A stretch of 35,569 bases of DNA from CAZNLH01 sp964573995 (GTDB lineage Bacteria; Gemmatimonadota; CAZMKB01; CAZNLH01): NCBI GenBank assembly GCA_964573995.1, contig CAZNLH010000025.1:1-35569 (forward strand), given 5' to 3'. Shown piece by piece: positions 1-7,827 of this stretch (positions are counted from its first letter, which is position 1; every line of letters starts with the position of its first letter). The position numbers and the translations under genes are program-made. The notes under the pieces were generated by a model. That model was not told the DNA's origin, did not search any database, and saw nothing but the letters and a program-made list of their open reading frames with translations.

Positions 1-101
1 CGTCGCGGGGTTGGTGAGTGGGAGGAAAGTGGGATTGAAAATGGATAGCGAGCGGAACCTCCCTCGTTGCAGGAGGATGGATCATAGGAGGTACGTGATA
101 G

Positions 102-839
102 ATGGAAGGTAAAGGCAAGGAAAAGAGGCTTAATGGCCTGGTAGAGAAGGGCAGGGAGGTATGGGGCGAAGGCCTAAAGAGCGTGATCCTCTATGGTTCA
201 GGCGCCACGGGTGATTTCGTTGAGAGGTACTCCGATCTCAACACCCTGATCGTGCTGGACAGGATCCGCTTGGAGGAACTCACTAGGATCTCACCCTTCG
301 TGGTGAGGTGGTGCAAGAAAGGCGATCCCCCGCCTCTCATCATGGCGCTCGATGAGATCAGGACGTCTGCAGACGTATTCCCGATGGAGTTTCTCGACAT
401 CCGGGATAGCCACCGTATCCTCTTCGGGGAGGACCCCTTCACCGACCTGGAGGTTGATGACCGGAACCTCCGGCTCCAGTGTGAGCACGAGATAAAGGGG
501 AAGATCATCCGCCTGAGGGAGCAGTACCTGCTCCTGCGGAAGAAGGATGAGGATCTCAGGGGACTCATGGCCCGCTCCATCTCAACCTTTATCGCACTCT
601 TCCGCGGGACGCTCCGTCTCCTAATGGATGAGGTCCCGATGGGACAAAGGGATGTCATCGGGGAGATAACCGGGACCATGAAGTTGGATCTCGGCGTATT
701 GGAAAAAGTCCTTGACCTGAAAGAGGGGAAGGTGGAGATTAAGGGAGATCCGTTGCGCGTACTGTTCGGGGACTATCTCCAGGTGCTCGAGGAGGTCGCC
801 GGTCGGGTCGATACCCTGCTGGAAGAACATGGACAATAG
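102..839 (+). CDS. Nucleotidyltransferase-like protein with helical C-terminal half
   Basis: 245 residues. The N-terminal part has a polymerase-beta-type nucleotidyltransferase motif: Gly32-Ser33 in YGSGATGDF, followed by SDLNTLIV with Asp45 and Asn47. In the usual GS...DxD signature the second acidic residue is Asp. The D-x-N form occurs, as I recall, in a subset of bacterial family members, so catalytic activity is uncertain. The C-terminal half (about 125-245) is rich in Arg, Leu and Glu and looks all-helical, resembling HEPN/KNTase-C-like helical partners, but no Rx4-6H motif is evident. The ATG at 102 has AGGAGG about ten bases upstream. The lemA gene follows after 18 nt, so the two are probably co-transcribed. 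Substrate unknown. Confidence 0.7.
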   Translation: MEGKGKEKRLNGLVEKGREVWGEGLKSVILYGSGATGDFVERYSDLNTLIVLDRIRLEELTRISPFVVRWCKKGDPPPLIMALDEIRTSADVFPMEFLDIRDSHRILFGEDPFTDLEVDDRNLRLQCEHEIKGKIIRLREQYLLLRKKDEDLRGLMARSISTFIALFRGTLRLLMDEVPMGQRDVIGEITGTMKLDLGVLEKVLDLKEGKVEIKGDPLRVLFGDYLQVLEEVAGRVDTLLEEHGQ

Positions 840-857
840 GCAGACGAGGGAAGAGAC

Positions 858-1445
858 ATGAAAAAGGGCCTGCTGATCACCGTAGGAGTCTTGGTGCTGA
901 TCCTCCTCATCTTCGGTGGATCGTGCGTCTCTCGATACAACAACATGGTAAGCCTCAAGGAAAACATCGACGCCAGGTGGTCCCAGGTCGAAAACGTCCT
1001 GCAGCGGAGAAACGACCTTATCCCCAACCTGGTAAATACCGTCAAGGGTTACGCCTCCCATGAGAAAGAGATCTTCGAGAATGTCGCCCAAGCGCGAGCC
1101 AAACTGGCCGGGGCGAGCAACGTCTCCGAGACGGTGGAGGCAAACCGGGCCATGGAAGGGGCCCTTTCAAGGCTCCTCATGATCGTAGAGAATTACCCGC
1201 AACTCAAGGCCGACAAGACATTTATCCGTCTCCAGGACGAACTTGCGGGGACTGAGAACAGGATAGCCGTGGAGCGTAGGAACTACAACGAGAGCGTCCG
1301 TGCGTACAATACTTACGTGAGGCAGTTCCCCAATAACTTCATCGGAGGCATCTTCGGCTTCACGCCCGAAGACGTCTATTTCGAGGCGGCCGAGGGCGCC
1401 AAGGAGGTGCCGAAGGTGGACTTCAGCGGGGGCAATGGCAATTGA
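858..1445 (+). CDS. lemA: LemA family membrane protein
   Basis: 195 residues, the usual LemA length. One N-terminal transmembrane segment (about residues 4-22) is followed by the family hallmark region: RYNNMVSLKENIDARWSQVE, then QRRNDLIPNLVNTVKGYASHE and a long helical bundle. It ends with the typical NNFIGGIFGF and Y-F-E-A region. LemA proteins are inner-membrane anchored with a soluble four-helix domain; their biochemical role is poorly defined. The gene lies between a nucleotidyltransferase-like gene and a PAP2-like gene and overlaps the latter, so the three form a likely operon. Family assignment is secure, function is not. Confidence 0.93.
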   Translation: MKKGLLITVGVLVLILLIFGGSCVSRYNNMVSLKENIDARWSQVENVLQRRNDLIPNLVNTVKGYASHEKEIFENVAQARAKLAGASNVSETVEANRAMEGALSRLLMIVENYPQLKADKTFIRLQDELAGTENRIAVERRNYNESVRAYNTYVRQFPNNFIGGIFGFTPEDVYFEAAEGAKEVPKVDFSGGNGN

Positions 1446-2386
1446 GGGGAATTGCCGGGGGGTCTTTGGTAGTTTCGCTCTCTATCCTACTGAATGCAGG
1501 TCTACTCTATCCGGCCACGGGCGGGTGCGGGACCCATCCCCTTTATCAGGGAAGGGGTCTTCCCGTAACCGACACACGCTCGTTATCGCCCGGGCGGCCG
1601 CAATCCCCTGGCATCATCCATGATACCTTGAGGCACGCCATTCCCGATTCGAGGGAAATCTTCCTCTCCATGTTCCCATGGCACTGGAAGAGGCATTCTA
1701 CGGCCCTTATCATAGCGGGGGTGACAGTCCCCCTCGCCTGGCGGAAGGAGGAGGTCCAAGAGTTTGTCTCTGGCAAGGAGGGTGACTCGTTCGCATTCGT
1801 GGACCGGGACGCCCTGTACACCCACTTGGAGCCGCTCGGCGGTCACCTGATTGTGCCCGCGATCTCTGGCATGTTCCTGCTTGGGGGGCTGATCGGGGGA
1901 AGCAGGCGGGAGGTAGAGACCGGCACGATGCTCGTCGAGTCCCTGGTCTTCACAGGTATCCCCACGCTCTTAGGTCAGTTTATCTTTTCCGAGAGGCGCC
2001 CCTCTGACGGCGGGAACCTTAGGTTCTTCCAGATAGGCGGACACGGCGTCTCCGGGCACGCTGCAATCTCTTCGTCTATTGTCAGGCCCCTGGAAAGCCA
2101 GTACCTGACGCTGTCCGAAGACGACCAGACGTCCGTGACGATCTTCAAGTGCCTTGGCAAGGGTATACTCTACGGGTCTCCGCTGATGGTGGGGATATCG
2201 AGGGTAAGGAGCAACAGGCATTATGTCTGGAACGTGGTACTTGGCCTCAGCGCGGGATACTTCACCGGCGACCTGGTCGTCCGGGTACATCGACATCGTA
2301 GGGACCGGAACAGGATAGAGCGTGTCCTGCATGCATGGCGGTTGTCTCCCGGGCCGGGAGGGATATCCGTCACGAAGAAATGGTGA
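1442..2386 (+). CDS. PAP2-like (phosphatidic acid phosphatase type 2) membrane protein, catalytic motifs altered
   Basis: 314 residues from a TTG start that overlaps the lemA stop (tTGa). The N-terminus (about 1-25) looks like a signal peptide or anchor, and hydrophobic stretches follow near 87-100, 136-151, 166-182 and 262-282. The three PAP2 motifs are recognisable: C1 ends in R186-P187, but the Lys seven residues earlier is Gln179. C2 is VSGH (203-206). C3 is S253-R254-x5-H260-x3-N264, where the final Asp of the family signature is Asn. Both catalytic His residues remain, while the charge-relay Asp and phosphate-binding Lys are replaced, so activity may be changed or lost. No better start is visible; an N-terminal extension or a shorter form cannot be excluded. 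Confidence 0.68.
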   Translation: MRGIAGGSLVVSLSILLNAGLLYPATGGCGTHPLYQGRGLPVTDTRSLSPGRPQSPGIIHDTLRHAIPDSREIFLSMFPWHWKRHSTALIIAGVTVPLAWRKEEVQEFVSGKEGDSFAFVDRDALYTHLEPLGGHLIVPAISGMFLLGGLIGGSRREVETGTMLVESLVFTGIPTLLGQFIFSERRPSDGGNLRFFQIGGHGVSGHAAISSSIVRPLESQYLTLSEDDQTSVTIFKCLGKGILYGSPLMVGISRVRSNRHYVWNVVLGLSAGYFTGDLVVRVHRHRRDRNRIERVLHAWRLSPGPGGISVTKKW

Positions 2387-2411
2387 CCGACCTCATGATG
2401 AGGCCTGTCGG
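2387..2411. terminator. Hairpin between convergent genes
   Basis: CCGAC and GTCGG arms (2387-2391 and 2407-2411) enclose a second inverted repeat, CCTCAT-G-ATGAGG. It sits in the 36-nt gap between the PAP2-like gene (+) and the tlpA-like gene (-). No T tract is present, so factor-independent termination is uncertain. Confidence 0.4.
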
Positions 2412-2422
2412 CCGAGAGGCGA

Positions 2423-2968
2423 TCACTCCGCAAGCAGTTCGTCGAGGGTCGCGGTGATCTGCCCTTTCTTGCCGGGCGGAGCACCGAGGAATTGCCTGCG
2501 GATAATGCCCTTGCGGTCGGCGATATAGTCGGTAGGAAAGGCGAAGACGTGATACTTCTCAAGGACGTCGGTGTCTCCCACCAGGACAGGATACTTGATC
2601 CCAAGTTGTTTGACCTTGCCGCGGATTGCGGCGGCATCTCCAGACTGGGAGGCGACGGCCAGGAGTTCAAACCCCTTGTTCTTGTATTGCCTGTATATTT
2701 CGTTTAGTGTGGGGATCTCGCTGATGCAGGGGCCGCACCATGTCGCCCAGAAGTTGACCATGAGGACCTTGCCCCTGTAGTCTTCCAATTTGACTTCCTT
2801 GCCGTCGAGGTCCTTTAGGACGAATGCGGGCATGGGCGTGGCGTTCCCGGGACTGCCGGCGGCTGTTTCCGTGGATTTCGCCTCTCCGCGGTCTCTCGAC
2901 GCCTTCGAACATACCGGGAGGGAAAGTGGGGCAATCAACAGGATCAGGAAGATCAAGTGTCGATTCAT
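2423..2968 (-). CDS. TlpA-type thioredoxin-fold protein, periplasmic or lipid-anchored
   Basis: 181 residues. A hydrophobic signal (2-19) ends at LPVC with Cys20, a poor but possible lipobox. A Ser/Thr/Ala-rich linker leads to the AhpC-TSA/TlpA fold: FVLKDLDGKEVKLEDYRGK, VNFWATWCGPC with redox Cys78 and Cys81, and the cis-Pro region FAFPTDY. Such proteins reduce disulfides or mature cytochromes outside the cytoplasm; the specific client is not evident here. The ATG at 2968 has AAGGAGAAGAC just upstream. It lies 21 nt downstream of the sulfatase-like gene on the same strand and is probably co-transcribed with it. Confidence 0.9.
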   Translation of the reverse strand: MNRHLIFLILLIAPLSLPVCSKASRDRGEAKSTETAAGSPGNATPMPAFVLKDLDGKEVKLEDYRGKVLMVNFWATWCGPCISEIPTLNEIYRQYKNKGFELLAVASQSGDAAAIRGKVKQLGIKYPVLVGDTDVLEKYHVFAFPTDYIADRKGIIRRQFLGAPPGKKGQITATLDELLAE

Positions 2969-2989
2969 GTCTTCTCCTTTTCAGTTTGC

Positions 2990-4900
2990 CTATCGCACGT
3001 ACCCCAACGCCTTGAGCCGGGCCTTGACGGTCTCGTCCATCTCGGGTGGGGGCCCTTCCTGACCGCCCATGCGGCCGCTGATCGATTCCAGTTGGGCGTT
3101 AAACGCCTCAACGAGATCCGGCCTCTCGACGGAGAGGTCCCTGAGTTCGTGAGGGTCATCCGCGAGGTTGTAAAGGTATTGAGGGTCGCCCGATAGGCCT
3201 GTTATATACTTCCAGCCGCCTTCTCTTATTCCCTTGCGTCGTTTGCCGGGATCACGGGGCCAGAGCGTCTCGCAGTAGGCCGGCCGGGACCCGGGGGCCT
3301 CCTTCCCGTCCATGAGGCCCTTCAGGCTTATCCCCTGGACCTGTTGAGGGATGGGGAGGCCGAGGATGTCGAGGATCGTCGGGAGGATGTCGACCAACTC
3401 GACCTGTTGATCGATCCTGAGACCTGTGGGCAGGACTGCGGGGAGGGAGATTATCAGGGGCACTCTGAGTTCTGAGTCGAAGATGGAGTCACCATGTCCA
3501 GGCAGGTCGTGTTCCCAGAGGCACTCGCCGTGGTCGGCAGTGAAGACGATCAGTGTGTGGTTTCTTATCCCCTGCCTGTCGAGTTCCTCCATGACTCGCT
3601 TGAGCCAGTAATCAGTGAACTCTATCTCACCGTCGTAGCGCCGGTAGACTTCATCGAGGGACTCCACTTCACCCCACCAGTAGCGATAAGGCGGTTTGTG
3701 CGTGATGAGCGTGCGGTCCGGGACGGATGTGCGAGGGGTTCCCAATTCCGGGATCGTGGGGGGGTCGTATGGTGTGTGTGGATCGAAGTAATGGATCCAT
3801 AGGAAGAATCGCTCGCGGCTGTGTTTATGGAGCCAGTCGAGGGCCGCTTCGGTGACTTGGTCGGCCCGCCTCTGGGGCTCACTGAAGAAGAAATTCATGG
3901 GGAGGAGACGTGCCATGATTCGCGTGACAAGGAGGCGGGAGAGGGAGGGCCAGAGTTTGGGATATTTGAACTTGAGGACGTTTCCGGCGGGATAGTTGTC
4001 GTTGTAGGTCTCGAACCCCTGGTCAAGCCCGAAGATGGAGTCGAGCGCGTAGGAGCCGACGACGGCCCCGGTGGTATAACCGGCATCCCGGAGTAACTCC
4101 GCCATGGTCACGATAGAATCGGGCAGGCTGTATGCACCATTGAACCTTATGCCGTGAGAAGGCGGATATAGGCCGGTCATTATGGAGGCATGTGAGGGGA
4201 GCGTGATCGGGACCGACGTCAAAACGTCTTCGAATCTGGCACCCTCCCTGGCGATGGAGTCTATGGTCGGCGTCCTGATACCCCTGTGCCCGTAACAACC
4301 GAGGTGGTCCGGCCGGAGGGTGTCGACGGTGATGAGTAGAACATTCCACCCGGTGGTCTCATTGTCGCCCGTGCCGGCTGCAGATGGCAAAGTGGTCGCA
4401 CGGGCCGCCGGTGCGTGGCAAGGTGACAAGAGTGCGAGGATGAGGATTCCCGCCATGTATCCGCCGGAGAGGATCCGGTGCACGCGCGGACCCGCGATGC
4501 GGTGGAGGAGGGTGAAGAGACCGATGCAAAGGGCCAGGATGAGGAGGCTGACGGCGATGCTCAAGGGATCGGAAATGGGGACCCCGCGAAGCCAGCCTGT
4601 ATTGACCGCGTAGCCGATGTATGAGAAGGCGACCAGGGCCCACAGTAGAAAGAGGGGGTAATCTGCCTGGAGGCCGCCAGGCCGGCGTATCTTCAGGATG
4701 AAGACACTCCCGATCAGGATGGAACCGAGCGCGCCCAGAAGGCCATAGCCGATCCCAACGATCAGGGTGACCTGGATGAGATCGCTGAACGGCACGGCCT
4801 CGCTGAAGTCGACCTTCAACAGGAACTCGATCGCCCCGATCATGAACAGCGACAGGAAGCCGGCGAGGGCGACCCGGGGAATTCCTCTCCACGAAGACAC
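2990..4900 (-). CDS. Membrane-anchored sulfatase/alkaline-phosphatase superfamily protein with Thr at the nucleophile position
   Basis: 636 residues. Four to five transmembrane helices occupy about 8-28, 41-70, 81-99, 112-132 and 146-162. An extracytoplasmic sulfatase domain begins near 186 with NVLLITVDTLRPDHLGCYG (metal ligand Asp193). The nucleophile loop is ITLPSHASIMTG, with Thr233 where formylglycine sulfatases have Cys or Ser in C/S-x-P-x-R; His237 replaces the Arg. The distal metal site is visible in FTADHGE and GHGD. With Thr and no C-x-P-x-R, a formylglycine-dependent sulfatase is unlikely. Phosphotransferase or phosphodiesterase chemistry, as in Thr-dependent relatives such as LtaS and EptA, is an alternative. 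The start is GTG; an internal ATG is possible. It precedes the tlpA-like gene by 21 nt. Confidence 0.8.
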   Translation of the reverse strand: MSSWRGIPRVALAGFLSLFMIGAIEFLLKVDFSEAVPFSDLIQVTLIVGIGYGLLGALGSILIGSVFILKIRRPGGLQADYPLFLLWALVAFSYIGYAVNTGWLRGVPISDPLSIAVSLLILALCIGLFTLLHRIAGPRVHRILSGGYMAGILILALLSPCHAPAARATTLPSAAGTGDNETTGWNVLLITVDTLRPDHLGCYGHRGIRTPTIDSIAREGARFEDVLTSVPITLPSHASIMTGLYPPSHGIRFNGAYSLPDSIVTMAELLRDAGYTTGAVVGSYALDSIFGLDQGFETYNDNYPAGNVLKFKYPKLWPSLSRLLVTRIMARLLPMNFFFSEPQRRADQVTEAALDWLHKHSRERFFLWIHYFDPHTPYDPPTIPELGTPRTSVPDRTLITHKPPYRYWWGEVESLDEVYRRYDGEIEFTDYWLKRVMEELDRQGIRNHTLIVFTADHGECLWEHDLPGHGDSIFDSELRVPLIISLPAVLPTGLRIDQQVELVDILPTILDILGLPIPQQVQGISLKGLMDGKEAPGSRPAYCETLWPRDPGKRRKGIREGGWKYITGLSGDPQYLYNLADDPHELRDLSVERPDLVEAFNAQLESISGRMGGQEGPPPEMDETVKARLKALGYVR

Positions 4901-4973
4901 CTTGTTCGCCTATTATCCTCCACGTGATCCCGGACAACCCGGAATGAATGATGGTCCCCTTCGCCCGCAAGGG

Positions 4974-5027
4974 AGGACACGGGTGTCCTTACGATACGTG
5001 CACATGCCTGTGCATACCCTTACCGGT
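4974..5027. other. Two hairpins in the gap between the sulfatase-like and hydrolase genes
   Basis: The 140-nt gap 4901-5040 holds two inverted repeats: AGGACAC-GG-GTGTCCT near 4974-4989 and TGCACA-TGCC-TGTGCA near 4998-5015. Reading leftward they lie just downstream of the hydrolase stop codon, so they could terminate its transcript, but neither is followed by a T tract. Confidence 0.3.
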
Positions 5028-5040
5028 CTGTGGCCTGTCC

Positions 5041-5667
5041 CTATTCCTTGGGCTCCGGCTCTTTGATCTCCACGGGGACTTCACAGAGGTCCTTGAACTT
5101 CTCCGCGTCCTCCCTCTTTCCCACGACCGAACTCCCCCAGTGCATGGGGATGGCCAGTTTCGGCCTGATTCGGTTCGCCGCACTGGCGGCCTCCTCGGGA
5201 CTCATCGTGTAGACCCCTCCGACCGGCAGGAGTGCGATATCTACGTTTATCGAATCCATCTCTGGGATGAGATCGGAATCGCCGGCGTGGTAGATCCTTT
5301 CTCCCCCCATTGTAATAATGAATCCCACCCGCCCGGAGGATTTCTCGTGAAATTTCTTGTTGATGTTGTATGCCGGAACAGCCTCTATCTCAACATCATG
5401 GACCTTGATCGTATCGCCCGCCCGCATAGCCCTCACGTCGCCAGATATCCGGGGGGCGCAGAGGGGTATGGTGACGATTACCGTATCCTTGCCGCGGACC
5501 TTCTCGATATCGTCCGGGGAGAGGTGATCGAAGTGCTCGTGGGTGACCAGGATCAAGTCAGCCCTTTCGTTGTCATCGATGTTCCAGGGATCGATATAGA
5601 TGACGGCGTTGTTCTTGATCTTGAAACTCGCGTGGCCGAGCCATGTGATCTCGTTCTTGGTCTTCAT
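5041..5667 (-). CDS. Metal-dependent hydrolase, metallo-beta-lactamase fold (UPF0173/UlaG-like)
   Basis: 208 residues. The metal-binding motif THEHFDH (His43, His45, Asp47, His48) follows the strand ITWLGHASFKI and the IDPW motif typical of the small UPF0173/UlaG-like group. Further ligands are probably in YHAGDSD and in the C-terminal PMHWGS. Length matches the family (about 205-230). The protein is predicted to be cytosolic and its substrate is unknown. I chose the ATG at 5667, with AGGAGG eight bases upstream, over the in-frame TTG two codons earlier. It lies 45 nt downstream of the cysteine-containing conserved protein on the same strand and may be read from the thi4 promoter. Confidence 0.9.
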   Translation of the reverse strand: MKTKNEITWLGHASFKIKNNAVIYIDPWNIDDNERADLILVTHEHFDHLSPDDIEKVRGKDTVIVTIPLCAPRISGDVRAMRAGDTIKVHDVEIEAVPAYNINKKFHEKSSGRVGFIITMGGERIYHAGDSDLIPEMDSINVDIALLPVGGVYTMSPEEAASAANRIRPKLAIPMHWGSSVVGKREDAEKFKDLCEVPVEIKEPEPKE

Positions 5668-5711
5668 CGTCAATGCCTCCTGAAGAGATTATCCCGTTTG
5701 GGCCCGGGCGG

Positions 5712-6542
5712 TCAATTGTCTTTCTCTTCTCCACCGCAAATCATCGCCAGTACCGCGCTGTGCGTCTCGCATAGTTCCCCCGGGCCGCCGAGTTGGGCGT
5801 TGATCATTTCTTCCTGCCAGTGTGCGTTGTACAGGCGGCACTCCTTCTTCGGACAGAAGGGCTCGCCGGTCGCCTGGTAGAACAGGCACTGGAGGGCATA
5901 GCCATTGAGTACCTCGCTGATCCTCGGGTCGCCGTAATCTATATACCTTCCCTCTAGCGACTCTTCGATCTCGGTCCGGACCGGGGCTCCGGTGGGGGAA
6001 CGTTGCCTGATGAGGTAGTATTCCCTTGGCCGGGCCGGGGCCTCCACGACGCCGGTGCAGGATATGACATGAGGATATCCGAAGATTACCACGCGCGCAT
6101 GGTACCGACGATCCGACCTGTCGAACGATCCGATGAGACGGTCGGTCAGGACCAGGCAAATTTCGTCCAGGGCGCCCGCTTCCAAACTGAGTGCACCCGC
6201 GAATATGGTGGAGAGGTAGAAGCCGTCATACAGGATACCAGAAGAGGTGACCTTGCCCTGGAGCCTGTGCACCTCGTAGTTTACCTCTCCCCGCATTGGC
6301 TTGTTCCCGCCGGCGGGGAGTTGTTTATACAGGTCGAACACGCGCCCTCCGGCGATCATGGCGGCCGTTTCTTCGAGTGATTCCTCCCGTGCGGACTCCC
6401 ACATATTCCCCTCGGCGATGACCGGGATGCCGGCCATACTGTTCTCTAAGGAGGACTGGAGAGGTTTTATATATTCGCTGGCACGGGAACCGTCTACCCA
6501 CAAGCGAAGCACGCGGATTCGAGCCTCGGGGGGGTCTTTCAA
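5712..6542 (-). CDS. Conserved protein resembling archaeal-type DUF6775, with Cys/His putative metal site
   Basis: 276 residues from a TTG start preceded by GAGGG. No signal peptide or transmembrane segment. Conserved-looking blocks are EVNYEVHRLQGKV with GILYDGFYL (85-110), CLVLTDRLIGSFD (129-141), YHARVVIFGYPHVIS then VVEAPARPREYYL (147-177), and a C-terminal CPKKECRLYNAHWQEEM with Cys230, Cys235 and His241, followed by Cys258 and His261 in LCETH. The layout matches, from memory, the DUF6775 proteins of archaea, which are annotated as putative metallopeptidases. No HExxH is visible and I cannot confirm the family. It begins 25 nt after the thi4 stop on the same strand, so a role linked to thiazole or sulfur metabolism is possible but unproven. 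Confidence 0.62.
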   Translation of the reverse strand: MKDPPEARIRVLRLWVDGSRASEYIKPLQSSLENSMAGIPVIAEGNMWESAREESLEETAAMIAGGRVFDLYKQLPAGGNKPMRGEVNYEVHRLQGKVTSSGILYDGFYLSTIFAGALSLEAGALDEICLVLTDRLIGSFDRSDRRYHARVVIFGYPHVISCTGVVEAPARPREYYLIRQRSPTGAPVRTEIEESLEGRYIDYGDPRISEVLNGYALQCLFYQATGEPFCPKKECRLYNAHWQEEMINAQLGGPGELCETHSAVLAMICGGEEKDN

Positions 6543-6567
6543 GATGCCCTCGATCGATCAAGTCCGG

Positions 6568-7356
6568 CTATTTGTTGAGGATGTCAGTGGTGATTTCGGC
6601 GACTCGCTTTCCCGACAGCAGCATCCCTCCGAATGTGGGGCCCATTCTCGGCAGGCCGTAAGTCGTGCAGACCGACATGCCGCAGATGAGCAGGCCGTTG
6701 TGGACCTCGCCGGTATGCTCGACAATCAGGTCCTCCGACCGCTCGACCCACATCCCCCCTTCACCCCTTGTCTTGAGTATGCCCCTCTTTTCCAGTTGCT
6801 TGACCACACAGGCCTCGTGGCCGGTCGCATCGATCACGACCCGGGTCTCCAGCGCAACTGGATCCACGCAGGTAATCTGCCTGGGAAGGGCACTGATGGG
6901 GGTCCAGTTGATGACTACTCCCGCCACGCGGTCGCCCTCTCTCAGGACGACGTCGTCGAACTTCGTCATATTGATGAACTTGACGCCCGCATCACATGCG
7001 GCCGCGATCAGTTTGGAGCAGGCGTGAGGGCCGTCGGCCACGACCAGCCCGGGACAGTACTCCCGGTATGGAATCCCGAGTTCATCGAGTATCTTCTCTC
7101 CGGGCGATCGTACGGTGACCTTGTTCATGAGGTAGCCTCCGATCCAGAAGCCGCCTCCCAGGTAGTTGTTTCGCTCGATGAGAAGGACCTTGACCCCCAT
7201 GGAGGCGAGTTCTTTCCCGGCCATAAGGCCGCTCGGCCCGGCCCCGATTATGATGCAGTCGCTGTCCACGTATTCCTGGAACTGTTGGGAAAACTGTTCC
7301 ATGATCGCCCTGGTGACTTCCTTTTCACCTACGGGCGAGAAGATGGGATTCTCCAT
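6568..7356 (-). CDS. thi4: Thi4-type thiamine thiazole synthase, cysteine-type active site
   Basis: 262 residues, the usual prokaryotic Thi4 length. The FAD/NAD-binding fold shows CIIIGAGPSGLMAGKELA (34-51), VLLIERNNYLGGGFWIGGYL (57-76), a conserved YCPGLVVADGPH and the DATGHEA strand end (176-182). The C-terminus has MGPTFGGMLLSGKR. Thi4 makes the thiazole precursor of thiamine from NAD and glycine. The sulfur source depends on the active-site residue before Val-Asp-Pro: His in the sulfide-using archaeal enzyme, sacrificial Cys in yeast. Here the residue is Cys163 (ITCVDP). A relation to ribose-1,5-bisphosphate isomerase annotations is less likely. The ATG at 7356 has GAGGAGG eight bases upstream. 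Confidence 0.92.
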   Translation of the reverse strand: MENPIFSPVGEKEVTRAIMEQFSQQFQEYVDSDCIIIGAGPSGLMAGKELASMGVKVLLIERNNYLGGGFWIGGYLMNKVTVRSPGEKILDELGIPYREYCPGLVVADGPHACSKLIAAACDAGVKFINMTKFDDVVLREGDRVAGVVINWTPISALPRQITCVDPVALETRVVIDATGHEACVVKQLEKRGILKTRGEGGMWVERSEDLIVEHTGEVHNGLLICGMSVCTTYGLPRMGPTFGGMLLSGKRVAEITTDILNK

Positions 7357-7419
7357 CGATCGTACCTCCTCATTTATTGAATTGTAGAGAGTGGGGCGAG
7401 TACGCAGTGTGCCGCTATG

Positions 7420-7447
7420 AATATACCATTTTCTCAGGGCAGGTCAA
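7420..7447 (-). promoter_or_regulatory. Promoter for thi4 and downstream gene
   Basis: Read on the minus strand: TTGACC (7447-7442), 16-nt spacer, TATATT (7425-7420). Expected start of transcription is near 7413, giving a leader of about 55 nt before the thi4 ATG. No TPP riboswitch core was found in that leader. Confidence 0.55.
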
Positions 7448-7827
7448 GCGGCGCAGTGTTGGAGAGGGGAGTAATGATTAAATCTGGAGTTTCCCCATTT
7501 TTACCTTTGTAATGGGCAAGGGGTTTCTTTGAGCGTACGTAAAGGAGGATCGGGGACCTTGCGGCAGTTGCCCCGGTTTCCGATGTCTGAACCCGCCTTC
7601 GCGAGGCCGAGCGTTTCCCAAGGGAACGCGGAGCACCTGTCTGAGACCGACAGGTCGAGTTTGCGGAGCGAGTGAGGCCGAGCGATAGATCGGGTCGATC
7701 CGACGTCCCGGAAGCGAAAAGAATACCCCTTGCCCTGGTAACACCTGCCAATCCTTGAAACCCCTTGTAATTGAAGGATACTCGTTTCCAATTGAAAGAA
7801 GTGGGGAAGCCCCAGTGATTAAATCCC
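7448..7827. other. Repeat-rich noncoding stretch
   Basis: About 540 nt separate thi4 from the next gene and no convincing gene is present. The 11-mer GAGGCCGAGCG occurs twice (7603-7613 and 7674-7684) and GCGGAGC also occurs twice. Hairpins include GTTTCCC-AA-GGGAAC near 7612-7627 and ACCTGTC-N7-GACAGGT near 7635-7655. AATTGAA is repeated near 7770 and 7790, and ATCCTT/AAGGAT arms flank part of this region. A small structured RNA or a degraded mobile repeat would fit; neither can be shown. Confidence 0.4.

Noticed and set aside
1..48. 3' end of an upstream gene (15 codons then TAG)
   Set aside because: The fragment is too short to identify, and another frame is also open across the edge.
4901..4925. 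Promoter TTGTCC-N16-TAATAG for the sulfatase-like gene
   Set aside because: It would put transcription start at the GTG codon or just before it, conflicting with the visible partial SD; the match is weak.
7357..7450. TPP riboswitch upstream of thi4
   Set aside because: A CTGAGA is present on the minus strand, but the second TPP core with the GATCTGGATAATGCCAGC-like segment is absent, and the CTGAGA lies inside the promoter spacer.
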